DNA from: Maribacter sp. BPC-D8
GTDB lineage: Bacteria > Bacteroidota > Bacteroidia > Flavobacteriales > Flavobacteriaceae
Direction of reading: 5' to 3'
Assembly: GCF_035207705.1 (NCBI RefSeq)
Contig: NZ_CP128187.1
Location: 2,480,001-2,544,000, forward strand
DNA length: 64,000 bases
This document shows positions 8,317 to 16,929 of this stretch, in pieces. Every line of letters begins with the position of its first letter. The first letter of the stretch is position 1. The notes below the pieces were generated by a model. That model did not search any database. It worked only from the letters and a program-made list of their open reading frames with translations, and was not told the DNA's origin. Made by a program: the position numbers and the translations under genes.

Positions 8317-8324
8317 TATATTTG
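8317..8324 (+). promoter_or_regulatory. Possible -7 box of the PII-AmtB operon
   Basis: TATATTTG fits TAnnTTTG and lies 23 bases before the PII ATG at 8347. The -33 region falls within the 12-bp hairpin at 8276-8306 and shows no TTG, which may mean activator dependence. Confidence 0.4.
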
Positions 8325-8346
8325 GCAGTATCAAAAACTTATTCAA

Positions 8347-8685
8347 ATGAAAAAAATCGAGGCAATTATCAGAAAATCAAAGTTTGACGATGTCAAAGAG
8401 GCGTTGCACAATATTGAAGTGAACTTCTTTAGTTACTGGGATGTAACAGGAGTAGGAAATGAAAAACAAGGTCATGTTTATCGTGGCATTTCATATAGCA
8501 CTACAGACATACAACGCAGGTATTTATCTATTGTAGTATCTGACGACTTTCTTGACAAAACAGTGAGTTCAATTCTTGAATCTGCATATTCTGGTAATGT
8601 CGGCGATGGTAAAATATTTGTTTCTGAGGTTCAGGAAGCTTACCGAATTAGAACTAAGGAAAAAGGCTTGGCAGGAATTAACTAA
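8347..8685 (+). CDS. PII family nitrogen regulator (GlnB/GlnK)
   Basis: Starting at the ATG at 8347 (MKKIEAIIRKSKFDDVKEAL) the protein has 112 residues, the normal PII length. The N-terminal strand-helix, the SGNVGDGKIFV B-loop and the C-terminal YRIRT are conserved. The T-loop reads GVGNEKQGHVYRGISY: the tyrosine corresponding to the uridylylation site of GlnB is present, but the loop seems one residue shorter than in E. coli. It lies 33 bases upstream of amtB, the classic glnK-amtB arrangement, so it probably gates ammonium uptake in response to 2-oxoglutarate and ATP/ADP. Confidence 0.92.
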   Translation: MKKIEAIIRKSKFDDVKEALHNIEVNFFSYWDVTGVGNEKQGHVYRGISYSTTDIQRRYLSIVVSDDFLDKTVSSILESAYSGNVGDGKIFVSEVQEAYRIRTKEKGLAGIN

Positions 8686-8718
8686 TCTTAAAAATAAATC
8701 ACTCAAAAAATTACAAAT

Positions 8719-9999
8719 ATGAATGAAGTAACACAAGAATCGATGGACAAGGCTTTGGAAGCCATAAATGCCGACATGGGGGCATTATGGATTGTACTCG
8801 CCGGTATTTTAGTCTTCTTTATGCAAGCTGGGTTTACTTTGGTAGAAGTTGGTTTTACCAGAAGTAAGAATACCGGAAATATTATCATGAAAAACTTAAT
8901 GGACCTTGCAATTGGATCTCTTTTGTTTTGGGCTGTAGGTTATGGTATAATGTATGGAAGTGATTTAGTATTAGGAGGATTATTTAGATCTAGCCCAACA
9001 GATCAAGGGTATTTCTTTTTTAGTGCTACAGACTGGTACAATTTATTCTTTCAAACTGTATTTTGTGCTACAGCAGCTACAATTGTATCTGGTGCAGTTG
9101 CAGAACGTACTAAATTTTCAACATATTTAATTTTATCAGCCGTATTAACAACACTAATCTACCCTATATCTGGTAGTTGGTACTGGCCATTTGATGATGA
9201 TGCATGGTTGAACGCCGCTGGTTTTATAGATTTTGCAGGATCTTCAGTAGTACATGCTGTTGGTGGCGGTGCTGCCTTGGTAGCTGCTATTATGGTTGGC
9301 CCTAGAATTGGCAAATATGTTGACGGAGAAGTAAAAGCTATACCAGGTCATAATATGTTATTAGGATCACTTGGTGTATTTATACTATGGTTAGGTTGGT
9401 TTGGTTTCAACGGTGGATCTCAATTAGCTTGGGGTGGTGATGATACTATAGCAGCAGGTAGTGTAATTATAAACACTAATTTATCTGCAGCAATCGGTGC
9501 TATTGCAGCACTTTTCTTGACTTGGTTGAGATATGGAAAACCAGACCTTTCAATGACTTTGAACGGCGCACTTGCAGGCTTAGTAGGTATAACCGCTGGT
9601 TGTGGAGCAGTAAACGCATATGGTGCAATTGCCATTGGTTTAGTTTGTGGTTTAGCAGTAGTACTTTCTATCGAACTATTAGATAAAAAATTAAAGATAG
9701 ATGATCCTGTTGGAGCAATTTCTGTACATGGTACATGTGGTTTTCTTGGAACCGTATTAGTAGGAGTCTTCGCTTTAGATGGCGGTCTATTATATGGCGG
9801 TGGAGCTAGTCTTCTTTGGGTACAAACTTATGGCTCTCTTGCCTATATTCTTTGGGCTGCCTTTGGAACGTTCGTTGTACTATTTATATTAAAGAAAACA
9901 ATCGGATTACGTGTTTCAAAACAAGATGAGATTGAAGGATTAGATCTTACCGAGCATGGATTAGAAGCTTATCCAGAACATATATCAAGCGACAAATAA
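8719..9999 (+). CDS. amtB: Ammonium transporter AmtB
   Basis: The 426-residue protein has eleven or so membrane segments and matches the Amt/Rh family. The twin pore histidines are visible in SSVVHAVGGGAAL and ISVHGTCGFLGT. It imports ammonium across the inner membrane and would be blocked by the PII protein encoded just upstream. The N-terminus has no cleaved signal peptide; it begins MNEVTQESMDKALEAINADM ahead of the first helix. A porin gene follows 94 bases downstream, with an intercistronic hairpin between. Confidence 0.95.
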   Translation: MNEVTQESMDKALEAINADMGALWIVLAGILVFFMQAGFTLVEVGFTRSKNTGNIIMKNLMDLAIGSLLFWAVGYGIMYGSDLVLGGLFRSSPTDQGYFFFSATDWYNLFFQTVFCATAATIVSGAVAERTKFSTYLILSAVLTTLIYPISGSWYWPFDDDAWLNAAGFIDFAGSSVVHAVGGGAALVAAIMVGPRIGKYVDGEVKAIPGHNMLLGSLGVFILWLGWFGFNGGSQLAWGGDDTIAAGSVIINTNLSAAIGAIAALFLTWLRYGKPDLSMTLNGALAGLVGITAGCGAVNAYGAIAIGLVCGLAVVLSIELLDKKLKIDDPVGAISVHGTCGFLGTVLVGVFALDGGLLYGGGASLLWVQTYGSLAYILWAAFGTFVVLFILKKTIGLRVSKQDEIEGLDLTEHGLEAYPEHISSDK

Positions 10000-10004
10000 A
10001 AAAT

Positions 10005-10030
10005 ACGGAGCGTTTTGCAGAACGCTCCGT
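10005..10030 (+). other. Intercistronic hairpin between amtB and the porin gene
   Basis: ACGGAGCGTT (10005-10014) and AACGCTCCGT (10021-10030) form a perfect 10-bp stem with a 6-base loop directly after the amtB stop. There is no T-run after it, so it may be a leaky terminator or a 3'-end stabiliser that sets amtB and porin mRNA levels apart. Confidence 0.55.
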
Positions 10031-10093
10031 TACATAACCTATCAATAAATTACTCAAATTAATTCATCCCCTACGGGGTAAAAATCAAAATTT

Positions 10094-11140
10094 ATGAAAA
10101 CGATTATTAATACAAAGTACGTAAAAAATATTTTCGCAACAGGTCTTATGCTTTTTGCAGCTGCTGGCGTAGTAGCTCAAGAAGAGGAAGAAGAGAAAAA
10201 GATAAGCATTAGCGGTTCTGTTGATGCCTATTGGAGAACAGCTTTTAAAGATGGTGGAGCTGCAACCACAGCTACGGGAACTTCTTTTGCTAACCAAACT
10301 GGTTTTGCATTAGGTATGGCAAATATTATAGGTAGCTATGAAATGGAAAATACCGGTGTTGTAGTAGATTTAGTTTTTGGACCTAGAGGAACAGAAGCTA
10401 CTTTTGAAAACGACGTTTTAAATGGTGTTATCAACCAAGCTTATGCTTACTGGAATGTCTCTGACAAAGTAACTCTTACAGCTGGTCGTTGGAATACATT
10501 TTTAGGTTACGAGGTAATAGCACCTGCTGCCAATTTTAACTATAGTGTTTCTTATTTATTTTCAAATGGACCTTTTTCTCACCTAGGTGTTAAAGCTGAT
10601 ATCGCTTTATCAGATGATGTTAGCTTAATGTTATCGGTTTCAAATCCTTGGGATGTTAATGACACAAGTTCTACAGGAGATTATGCTTTTGGTACTCAAT
10701 TAGGTGCTTTTGACCAATACCTAAACTTATACTACGATAGTGGTAGTAATGGTGGTCTAGGTTTTGAAATTGATTATACTGGTGGATTTGATATTTCTGA
10801 AGATTTCTTCTTTGGAATAAATGCGGCTTACAATGATAACTCAGAAACTGGAACTGGTTTTTATGGAGCAGCGATTTACCCACAATTAACAACTTCAGAA
10901 AGTTTTGCTATTGGTTTAAGAGGAGAATATATTGCATTCACTGATGATTTACTAGATGATGATGTTCCTGTACTTGGATTAACTCTTACAGGAAGTTTTA
11001 CAAAAGATAATTTGATTATTAAGCCAGAAATTAGATTAGATAGTTTTGGTAATGACGTTGAGCCATTTATAGAAAGTGATGGTATCGGCACAACTAATAG
11101 CCTATCTACTTTTGCAATAGCAGCTATCTACTCTTTCTAA
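10094..11140 (+). CDS. Outer-membrane beta-barrel porin
   Basis: The 348-residue product has a signal peptide (MKTIINTKYVKNIFATGLML to about VVAQ), a short acidic EEEEEKK stretch, then alternating beta-strand sequence with aromatic girdles and a C-terminal strand ending in phenylalanine (FAIAAIYSF), the usual barrel-assembly signal. It resembles Bacteroidota porins of the OmpL/Gcw/DUF1597-like kind encoded next to amtB, so passage of ammonium or other small nitrogen compounds across the outer membrane is plausible. It ends with a strong terminator at 11183-11214. Confidence 0.82.
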   Translation: MKTIINTKYVKNIFATGLMLFAAAGVVAQEEEEEKKISISGSVDAYWRTAFKDGGAATTATGTSFANQTGFALGMANIIGSYEMENTGVVVDLVFGPRGTEATFENDVLNGVINQAYAYWNVSDKVTLTAGRWNTFLGYEVIAPAANFNYSVSYLFSNGPFSHLGVKADIALSDDVSLMLSVSNPWDVNDTSSTGDYAFGTQLGAFDQYLNLYYDSGSNGGLGFEIDYTGGFDISEDFFFGINAAYNDNSETGTGFYGAAIYPQLTTSESFAIGLRGEYIAFTDDLLDDDVPVLGLTLTGSFTKDNLIIKPEIRLDSFGNDVEPFIESDGIGTTNSLSTFAIAAIYSF

Positions 11141-11182
11141 GTAGTTGATAATATTAATGGTTGATTTTATAGTTTAAGTTTT

Positions 11183-11214
11183 AAAACCTCGGCAATACCT
11201 GCCGAGGTTTTTTT
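11183..11214 (+). terminator. Terminator of the PII-AmtB-porin unit
   Basis: AACCTCGGCA (11185-11194) pairs perfectly with TGCCGAGGTT (11200-11209) around a 5-base loop, followed by seven T. It lies 43 bases past the porin stop and 12 bases before the end of the convergent DUF1684 gene. Confidence 0.92.
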
Positions 11215-11225
11215 ATTTACAAAAA

Positions 11226-11870
11226 CTAATGATCAAAAGCTTTTACCCCTACCCTAATCTCAGTATTCAAATTATTTACAGCTGGCACCAAAGGACAACT
11301 GAATTTCTTGTTATAAGCGCAATACGGATTATATGCTTTGTTGAAATCTAGAACAATCGTATTGCCATCTGGTATTCTTAAATCTAAGTACCGACCACCA
11401 CCATAAGTCTCTTCGCCATTTGTTTTATCTGTAAAAGGCAAAAACAAATAGTCCACGTATTTTTCTTGAGTAATTAAATCTGGAGATTGGTAAATTTCCA
11501 ATTCATATGCTTTTCCATTAATAGTAAACTTAGCGACACCATAAACAACCTCTGTAGATTCTCTACCTGTAGTAGTTGGCATTGCAAACGGCAATGCTTC
11601 GGGCGTTCTTACCAACTGTGCTTCAATTACATAATTAGTATCTGGCGCAAAAAAATCTAAAGTTTCAAATTTAATTCGAAAACGATCCGCTAAAGGAGAA
11701 GTTTCAGGATCTTTAAATTCAGCATTCAATTCTTCTTGGAACAATAAAATATCGGCTAATTTATCTGATGTTACCGTAGCTGCTATACCGTTCTTTACAT
11801 CATGATATTTTTTTTCTTGTCCGCATGAAACAAACATTCCTAAAACTAAAACCGCAATACATAATCTCAT
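11226..11870 (-). CDS. DUF1684 domain lipoprotein
   Basis: I start at the ATG at 11868-11870 (MRLCIAVLVLGMFVSCGQEK), giving 214 residues and a lipobox (FVSC), so the protein should be lipid-anchored. The DUF1684 hallmark is clear in the C-terminal half: YGGGRYLDL, LDFNKAYNPYCAYN and SCPLVPAVNNLN. The family has no established biochemical function. The gene converges on the nitrogen operon and is divergent from the DJ-1/PfpI lipoprotein gene, with about 90 bases between their starts. Confidence 0.87.
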   Translation of the reverse strand: MRLCIAVLVLGMFVSCGQEKKYHDVKNGIAATVTSDKLADILLFQEELNAEFKDPETSPLADRFRIKFETLDFFAPDTNYVIEAQLVRTPEALPFAMPTTTGRESTEVVYGVAKFTINGKAYELEIYQSPDLITQEKYVDYLFLPFTDKTNGEETYGGGRYLDLRIPDGNTIVLDFNKAYNPYCAYNKKFSCPLVPAVNNLNTEIRVGVKAFDH

Positions 11871-11959
11871 ATCTCTAACTTTACACTTCAAAAATACAAT
11901 TTATTCGTTGTAACTTTTTTTACTTATAATCGTACTTTAGAACCTTATACATTTTGAAT

Positions 11960-12703
11960 ATGAAATTTACCAATATTTTGCCACTATTTCTTATCATCTT
12001 AATAAGCTGTCAAGAGAAAAAATCTACAGTTGAAAAAGAAATAATCGCTGAAGATGCTAGAATAATGCCCGAGCTAAATCCTGAAAGCTACAATGTTGCT
12101 TTTCTTATTATGGATGGTACTTTCAATACTGAATTTACGGCACCTTTCGATATTTTTCAGCATACAAAATATAGAGAGAATATTAAGGCAATGAACACTT
12201 TTATTGTTGCCAACACCTTAGAACCCATAACCACTTTTGAAGGGGTACGCATTCTACCAGATTATGATTACACGAAAGACGATCTACCTCAAATAGACAT
12301 ATTGGTAGTGCCAAGCGCAGAGCATTCAATGGATAGCGATTTGAAAGACACGGCTATGTTAGATTTTATCAAAAAGGTTGACAAAAGTGCGCTATATATG
12401 ACTAGCCATTGCGACGGAGCATTCCCTTTAGCAAAAACGGGGATTTTAGATTCGGTTGCTTCAACGACTTTCCCTAGTGATGTAGAAAACTACAGGAAAA
12501 TGTTTCCTAATCTGAATATAAAAGATAACGTACTATTTGTTCACGACGGAAAGTATATTACCTCTGCAGGCGGAGCCAAAAGCTTTGAAGCTGCACTATA
12601 TTTATGCGAAGTACTATATGGAAAAGAGATTGCCAAATCTCTAGCTAAAGGATTAGTTATTGATTGGGATGTAGAAAAAGTGCCACACCTTACTGTTCAA
12701 TAA
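11960..12703 (+). CDS. DJ-1/PfpI (ThiJ) family lipoprotein
   Basis: From the ATG at 11960 the protein has 247 residues, with a lipoprotein signal peptide (lipobox LISC before QEKK) and a class I glutamine-amidotransferase-like fold. The nucleophile-elbow cysteine is in SHCDGAF; GTFNTEF and TSAGGAKSF are family segments. Members act as transcription-linked sensors, chaperones or hydrolases; here export to the envelope is unusual and the role is unknown. Its last 14 bases overlap the convergent hydrolase gene. Confidence 0.83.
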   Translation: MKFTNILPLFLIILISCQEKKSTVEKEIIAEDARIMPELNPESYNVAFLIMDGTFNTEFTAPFDIFQHTKYRENIKAMNTFIVANTLEPITTFEGVRILPDYDYTKDDLPQIDILVVPSAEHSMDSDLKDTAMLDFIKKVDKSALYMTSHCDGAFPLAKTGILDSVASTTFPSDVENYRKMFPNLNIKDNVLFVHDGKYITSAGGAKSFEAALYLCEVLYGKEIAKSLAKGLVIDWDVEKVPHLTVQ

Positions 12704-14105
12704 CATCATATCTAGCACCTTTCAGGTACTTTTCGACCACCTCATTGAATTCAGGCATTATTCTGAACAATGATGTGTGCTCTATATCATACAACCCTTC
12801 TTTATCCGTATAACCGTTTTTTAAAAGTTCTTCTAAATAGAATAAGGCCGTACCGTAATCTTCCATTTTTGAACTCATTGAGATTACCTTTAAATAACCA
12901 TCATGTTCTGCAGGTGCAGTTATGGTTTTTATCATGTATAATAAATTTAAAGCTTCAAAATCTACTTTCTCATCAGCAGCTATATAATCTATATTATCAG
13001 AAACTAGGGCATTTATATAACCTCTTAATCTACTTGACATTTGACGTTCGAACAAATTAGAACTCTTATCTAATTTATTTAATTCTTCCATCTGAAAATT
13101 CCACCATCCTAAATTAGCATAGTTGTAGGAAATAATATCTTCCTCTAAATAATATCCGTAATCTTCTTTCGTGAATGACTCCTTCAGAAAATAACTATTT
13201 TGACTTCTATTAGCCTGCCTATAAGACGTACTACGTTTAAAAACCTTTTGAGAAGCCTTTAAAGAATCTAACTTCATTAAAGGATAGAAAATTTTCTCCA
13301 TATCAAACATTTGATATGTAGCTAAAAGTGGTTTCTGGTTTGATACATTCTTATTTACATCGACCAAAAACTCATCGTATGAACTTTTTATTAAACTATC
13401 GTTTCGCTGTATATGACCTTTAGCCATACTGGTCAATGTCAACATTCTAAATGCTTTCGCAATTATCTCTTTCTCTGGTAGATTTCGAGCACCATCAAAC
13501 ACCAACAATTCATTTGGGAATTTTAATTTATTCAGCACCTGCTTGGTATTATACATTGAAGTAAAATTATAATCTGATCTATTGACCAAACCAATAAACT
13601 GAAAAGGTTGTTTTGTATTTAATATTTCAACATTACCAACCGATGCCCCTATAGAAATAACACCTTTTATCTCTCGAACAAACGTAGGTAAAATAGATGC
13701 GAACATTGCACCACTTCCAAACCCTGCAGTATATGTGCGGTTTTTTGCAGTAGGTATTGTATTAAAAACAGCATTAAACATTCTGTTTGCAATTAGCACG
13801 TTTTCAGAAATAGCAAGTGAATCACTAAGATTATTAGAACTTGCCAAAACATAGCCTTCTTGCTCAGCGGCATTAATTAAAATTGACACCGCTGCCTTTC
13901 CCTTCCCTTTCAAATCCATCACAAAAGCAACAGGCCAAGGTCTATTCACTTCAAAATTAGAAGGTAAATAAAGTGAGTATGTATCATTTACAGTATCATT
14001 TACAACTAAATTATCTGTAATGGCACCTCTCAAAAGTCTAAGCTCTTGAGAATACACTACCGAAGAAATTAAAACGAAGGCAAGGAGTAGTATTTTTTTC
14101 ATCAT
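12690..14105 (-). CDS. Exported alpha/beta-hydrolase-fold protein, esterase-like
   Basis: The 471-residue protein has a signal peptide (MMKKILLLAFVLISSVVYSQ). Residues of about 20-230 look like a PHB-depolymerase/feruloyl-esterase-type hydrolase: YSLYLPSNFEVNRPWPVAFV, and an elbow-like GFGSGAM in which the usual GxSxG is kept. The C-terminal 240 residues are helical, with repeated aromatic and charged helices and no recognised domain, perhaps TPR-like (EELLKNGYTDKEGLYDI). Tandem ATG codons at 14100-14105 make the start slightly ambiguous. Its substrate is unknown. Confidence 0.7.
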   Translation of the reverse strand: MMKKILLLAFVLISSVVYSQELRLLRGAITDNLVVNDTVNDTYSLYLPSNFEVNRPWPVAFVMDLKGKGKAAVSILINAAEQEGYVLASSNNLSDSLAISENVLIANRMFNAVFNTIPTAKNRTYTAGFGSGAMFASILPTFVREIKGVISIGASVGNVEILNTKQPFQFIGLVNRSDYNFTSMYNTKQVLNKLKFPNELLVFDGARNLPEKEIIAKAFRMLTLTSMAKGHIQRNDSLIKSSYDEFLVDVNKNVSNQKPLLATYQMFDMEKIFYPLMKLDSLKASQKVFKRSTSYRQANRSQNSYFLKESFTKEDYGYYLEEDIISYNYANLGWWNFQMEELNKLDKSSNLFERQMSSRLRGYINALVSDNIDYIAADEKVDFEALNLLYMIKTITAPAEHDGYLKVISMSSKMEDYGTALFYLEELLKNGYTDKEGLYDIEHTSLFRIMPEFNEVVEKYLKGARYDVIEQ

Positions 14106-14208
14106 TTATTTTACATCAAAAATCTAGCCAAAATAATTATCAATAAACAGTCTTTTTAAATTGAATTACAAATTACCTAAAGCTAGTTAAAACAATTAAA
14201 TAAAAATT

Positions 14209-14658
14209 CTATTTTATCTTGTGCATTGGGGCATTCGAAATTACCTGCGATAAAACAATATGCGTTCTAGTTTCACCATATTGAATTAATTGATCAATAA
14301 ATTTTTCTAGATGAAACTGATCTTTTAAAACAACCTCCATGACTATATTCTCATTTCCGGTAATTCGATAACAGTTTATGACTTCTTCTAAAGTAAGAAC
14401 CACAGACAAAAATGGTTTTAATTTTCCCATGAAAGCCCGCAATGTTATAATGGCTTTTAATTGATGACCTGTCAACGCATGAGACACGGTAGCCTTATAA
14501 CCTTGTATAATACCAAGGTCTTCCATTTTTTTAACACGTTCAGCAACTGCAGGTGCTGTGAGCCCTACGGTACGCCCAATATTTGCAAATGATTCTCTAG
14601 CATTATTTTGCAATTGTTTCAGTATTTTCCAATTAAGCTCGTCTATCTTTGGATTCAA
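14209..14658 (-). CDS. Lrp/AsnC family transcriptional regulator
   Basis: The 149-residue protein has an N-terminal winged helix (residues 1-50; LNWKILKQLQNNARESFANI and LTAPAVAERVKKME) and a C-terminal RAM/ligand-binding domain. Lrp-type regulators respond to amino acids and are often autoregulated. A 21-base palindrome lies just upstream at 14696-14716 between this gene and the divergent gene at 14777, a good candidate operator for both. The effector is not predictable. Confidence 0.92.
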   Translation of the reverse strand: MNPKIDELNWKILKQLQNNARESFANIGRTVGLTAPAVAERVKKMEDLGIIQGYKATVSHALTGHQLKAIITLRAFMGKLKPFLSVVLTLEEVINCYRITGNENIVMEVVLKDQFHLEKFIDQLIQYGETRTHIVLSQVISNAPMHKIK

Positions 14659-14695
14659 AAGTTTTTCTGTTTAATTTTTTATTATCAAAGGTAAA

Positions 14696-14716
14696 AATAC
14701 AAATTACGTTTGTATT
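14696..14716. promoter_or_regulatory. Palindromic operator candidate overlapping a -7 box
   Basis: AATACAAA and TTTGTATT form a perfect 8-bp inverted repeat around TTACG, between the divergent Lrp gene (start 14658) and the helical protein gene (start 14777). A plus-strand TACGTTTG (14705-14712) matching the -7 box lies inside it, so bound protein would block that promoter. Lrp-family proteins bind imperfect palindromes of this size, so autoregulation by the neighbouring gene product is the simplest reading. Confidence 0.5.
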
Positions 14717-14776
14717 CGATAGAAAATTTACAAATAACTAACGTAATTTTATGTGACGCTAATTACACCCCACATA

Positions 14777-15166
14777 ATGGCATATCGAAGTTTAAAACAT
14801 TTACCTATTTATAGGAAAGCATTGGAACTCTGCACCATGAGCAGAGAGATTGCCTCGTATGTATCTTTCAATAAAGATCTCATGCGCCTTTGCGAATCGA
14901 AGAGCCTTAGAGATATAATGGCTAATTCTATTTTAACCGATTCTATTCTTATACCTCAAAAAATCGCACAAGTAGAGTATTCTAATTGTAGCAATGAACG
15001 TTTAGAAACCATTTCTTACATAAATATTATCATCAGAAATATCAACTCGTACTGTATGGGTTTAGAGAAGCATGGTGTAAAAGAAACGGAGTATATTAAT
15101 CTACTTAGAAAAGAAATTAAAAGTTTTAGAAAGTCATATAAGGTTTGGAAATCTGAACACTCTTAA
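14777..15166 (+). CDS. Helical (four-helix-bundle-like) conserved protein, unknown function
   Basis: From the ATG at 14777 (MAYRSLKHLPIYRKALELCT) the protein has 129 residues and is nearly all amphipathic helix; no signal peptide or membrane segment is visible. The pattern resembles 23S-rRNA-intervening-sequence/four-helix-bundle proteins, but that is a fold-level impression only. An upstream in-frame GTG at 14753 is possible but less likely. It is divergent from the Lrp regulator and shares its palindromic control region; purU follows 85 bases later. Confidence 0.65.
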   Translation: MAYRSLKHLPIYRKALELCTMSREIASYVSFNKDLMRLCESKSLRDIMANSILTDSILIPQKIAQVEYSNCSNERLETISYINIIIRNINSYCMGLEKHGVKETEYINLLRKEIKSFRKSYKVWKSEHS

Positions 15167-15251
15167 TCAATCTAAATTCTTCTGAAAATACAAGTTATAG
15201 CAGGCATTTTAAGAATTATGGTCTATTTTTGATGCTATAATTAGAATTCCA

Positions 15252-16103
15252 TTGAAAACAACAATTTTAATCCATTGTCCGGATCAAGCAGGTATTATAT
15301 GCACCGTAACCGGATTTATAAGTAAAAACAAGGGCAACATTGTTTACCTTGATCAGCATGTAGACAAACCAGCTAACGTATTTTTTATGCGTACCGTGGT
15401 AGAATTTGAAGAAGACTTCTCTGACTTAGCTCATTTTAAAGCCCTTTTTCAAAAAGAGTTGGCTTCCACATATAACATGCAATGGAGTATACACACAGAC
15501 GATAAATTACCTAAAATGGCTATTTTCGTTTCTAAGTACAAGCATTGTCTTTATGATTTATTAAGTAGATACCGTTCTGGTGAATTAGAGGTTGAAATAC
15601 CTTTTATATTAAGTAACCATAATGACCTACGACACATAGCTGATCAATTTAATATTCCTTTCTTTCATGTTCCTTTCACTAAAGAGAACAGAGTTGAAGC
15701 AGAAAAGGAACAGTTGGCGCTGTTAGAAAAGCATGATATCAACTTCATTGTATTGGCTAGATATATGCAAATCGTTAGCGGAACACTTATCAATAAGTTC
15801 CCTAATAAGATTATAAATATTCACCATTCATTCTTACCAGCGTTTGCAGGAGCAAAACCTTATCATGCAGCTTTTAAAAGAGGCGTAAAAATTATCGGTG
15901 CAACGAGTCATTATGTAACAGAAGAACTAGATGCAGGTCCGATCATTGAGCAAGATGTAACCACGGTAACTCACTCCCACTCCATTGAAGATTTCATTGC
16001 CAAAGGTAGAGATTTGGAAAAAATCGTGCTTTCAAGAGGTGTAAAACTTCATATTGCACGTAAAACGATGGTCTACAACAATAAAACCGTAATATTCTCG
16101 TAA
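15252..16103 (+). CDS. purU: Formyltetrahydrofolate deformylase
   Basis: PurU hydrolyses 10-formyl-THF to formate and THF, balancing one-carbon pools. The 283-residue protein has an N-terminal ACT domain (about 1-80, ILIHCPDQAGIICTVTGF) and a formyltransferase-type hydrolase domain with NIHHSFLPAFAGAKPY and the catalytic aspartate in ELDAGPIIEQDV. Length fits the family. The start is TTG at 15252; no ATG precedes the conserved N-terminus in this frame. Confidence 0.94.
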   Translation: MKTTILIHCPDQAGIICTVTGFISKNKGNIVYLDQHVDKPANVFFMRTVVEFEEDFSDLAHFKALFQKELASTYNMQWSIHTDDKLPKMAIFVSKYKHCLYDLLSRYRSGELEVEIPFILSNHNDLRHIADQFNIPFFHVPFTKENRVEAEKEQLALLEKHDINFIVLARYMQIVSGTLINKFPNKIINIHHSFLPAFAGAKPYHAAFKRGVKIIGATSHYVTEELDAGPIIEQDVTTVTHSHSIEDFIAKGRDLEKIVLSRGVKLHIARKTMVYNNKTVIFS

Positions 16104-16134
16104 GTACAATAGACCCTAAATAAATTTCATTAAG

Positions 16135-16851
16135 ATGATAAAAAAAGTAAGCTTAGCTATATGCATGTTACTAGCTGTTTCATGTGCAGAGTTACAACAG
16201 GTAGTAAATCAATTACCAACTTCTACAGAAGGTGTTTTAAGTAACGATGCCATTGCAAACGGATTAAAAGAAGCATTAGACCTCGGTATCGAAAAACAGG
16301 TTAGCAAACTAACTGCAACTGATGGTTTCTACAAAAATGAGTTAGTAAAAATATTATTACCAGAAGATTTACAGAAGGTAGATAAGACTTTACGCGATAT
16401 AGGCTTAGGTAGCTTAGCAGATGAAGGATTAAAAGTTTTAAATCGCGCAGCTGAAGATGCTGTTTCTGAAGCAACCCCAATTTTTGTGAATGCTGTAAAA
16501 GACATGTCTTTCGTAGATGCCAAAAATATACTTTTAGGAAGCAATGACGCTGCAACTTCTTATTTGGAAACAAAAACGAATACTGAATTGTATGCAAAAT
16601 TCAATCCGGTAATAAATGAGTCTTTCAAAAAGGTAGGTGCAGATAAAATTTGGAGCTCGATAATTACGAAATACAATGCTATACCACTTACAAATAATGT
16701 TAATCCTGATTTAACGGATTACGTTACTGAACAAGCTCTTTCAGGTGTATATAAAATGATAGCTGTTGAAGAAGAGGAGATTAGAACAAAATACTCATCT
16801 AGAACAACAGATGTACTTAAAAAAGTATTTGCACTTCAAGATAAAAAGTAG
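16135..16851 (+). CDS. DUF4197 domain lipoprotein
   Basis: The 238-residue protein begins with a short lipoprotein signal (LLAVSC, Cys at about residue 17). The rest matches DUF4197: GLKEALDLGIEKQVSKL, FYKNELVKILLPEDL and a C-terminal TEQALSGVYKMIAVEE. Such proteins are found in proteobacteria and Bacteroidota envelopes; function is unknown. It follows purU by 31 bases and may share its transcript. A tandem repeat and a strong terminator lie downstream. Confidence 0.87.
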   Translation: MIKKVSLAICMLLAVSCAELQQVVNQLPTSTEGVLSNDAIANGLKEALDLGIEKQVSKLTATDGFYKNELVKILLPEDLQKVDKTLRDIGLGSLADEGLKVLNRAAEDAVSEATPIFVNAVKDMSFVDAKNILLGSNDAATSYLETKTNTELYAKFNPVINESFKKVGADKIWSSIITKYNAIPLTNNVNPDLTDYVTEQALSGVYKMIAVEEEEIRTKYSSRTTDVLKKVFALQDKK

Positions 16852-16929
16852 TTTTTTTAAAACTATTACAATAACTTAAAAAGTTATGCGTTAAAAACTA
16901 GAGAACAGTATTAAAGCATTCAATTTCAA

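Noticed and set aside
8321..8346. Sigma-54 promoter before the PII gene
   Set aside because: TGGCAG occurs but no TGC follows at the required -12 spacing; the TAnnTTTG box fits better.
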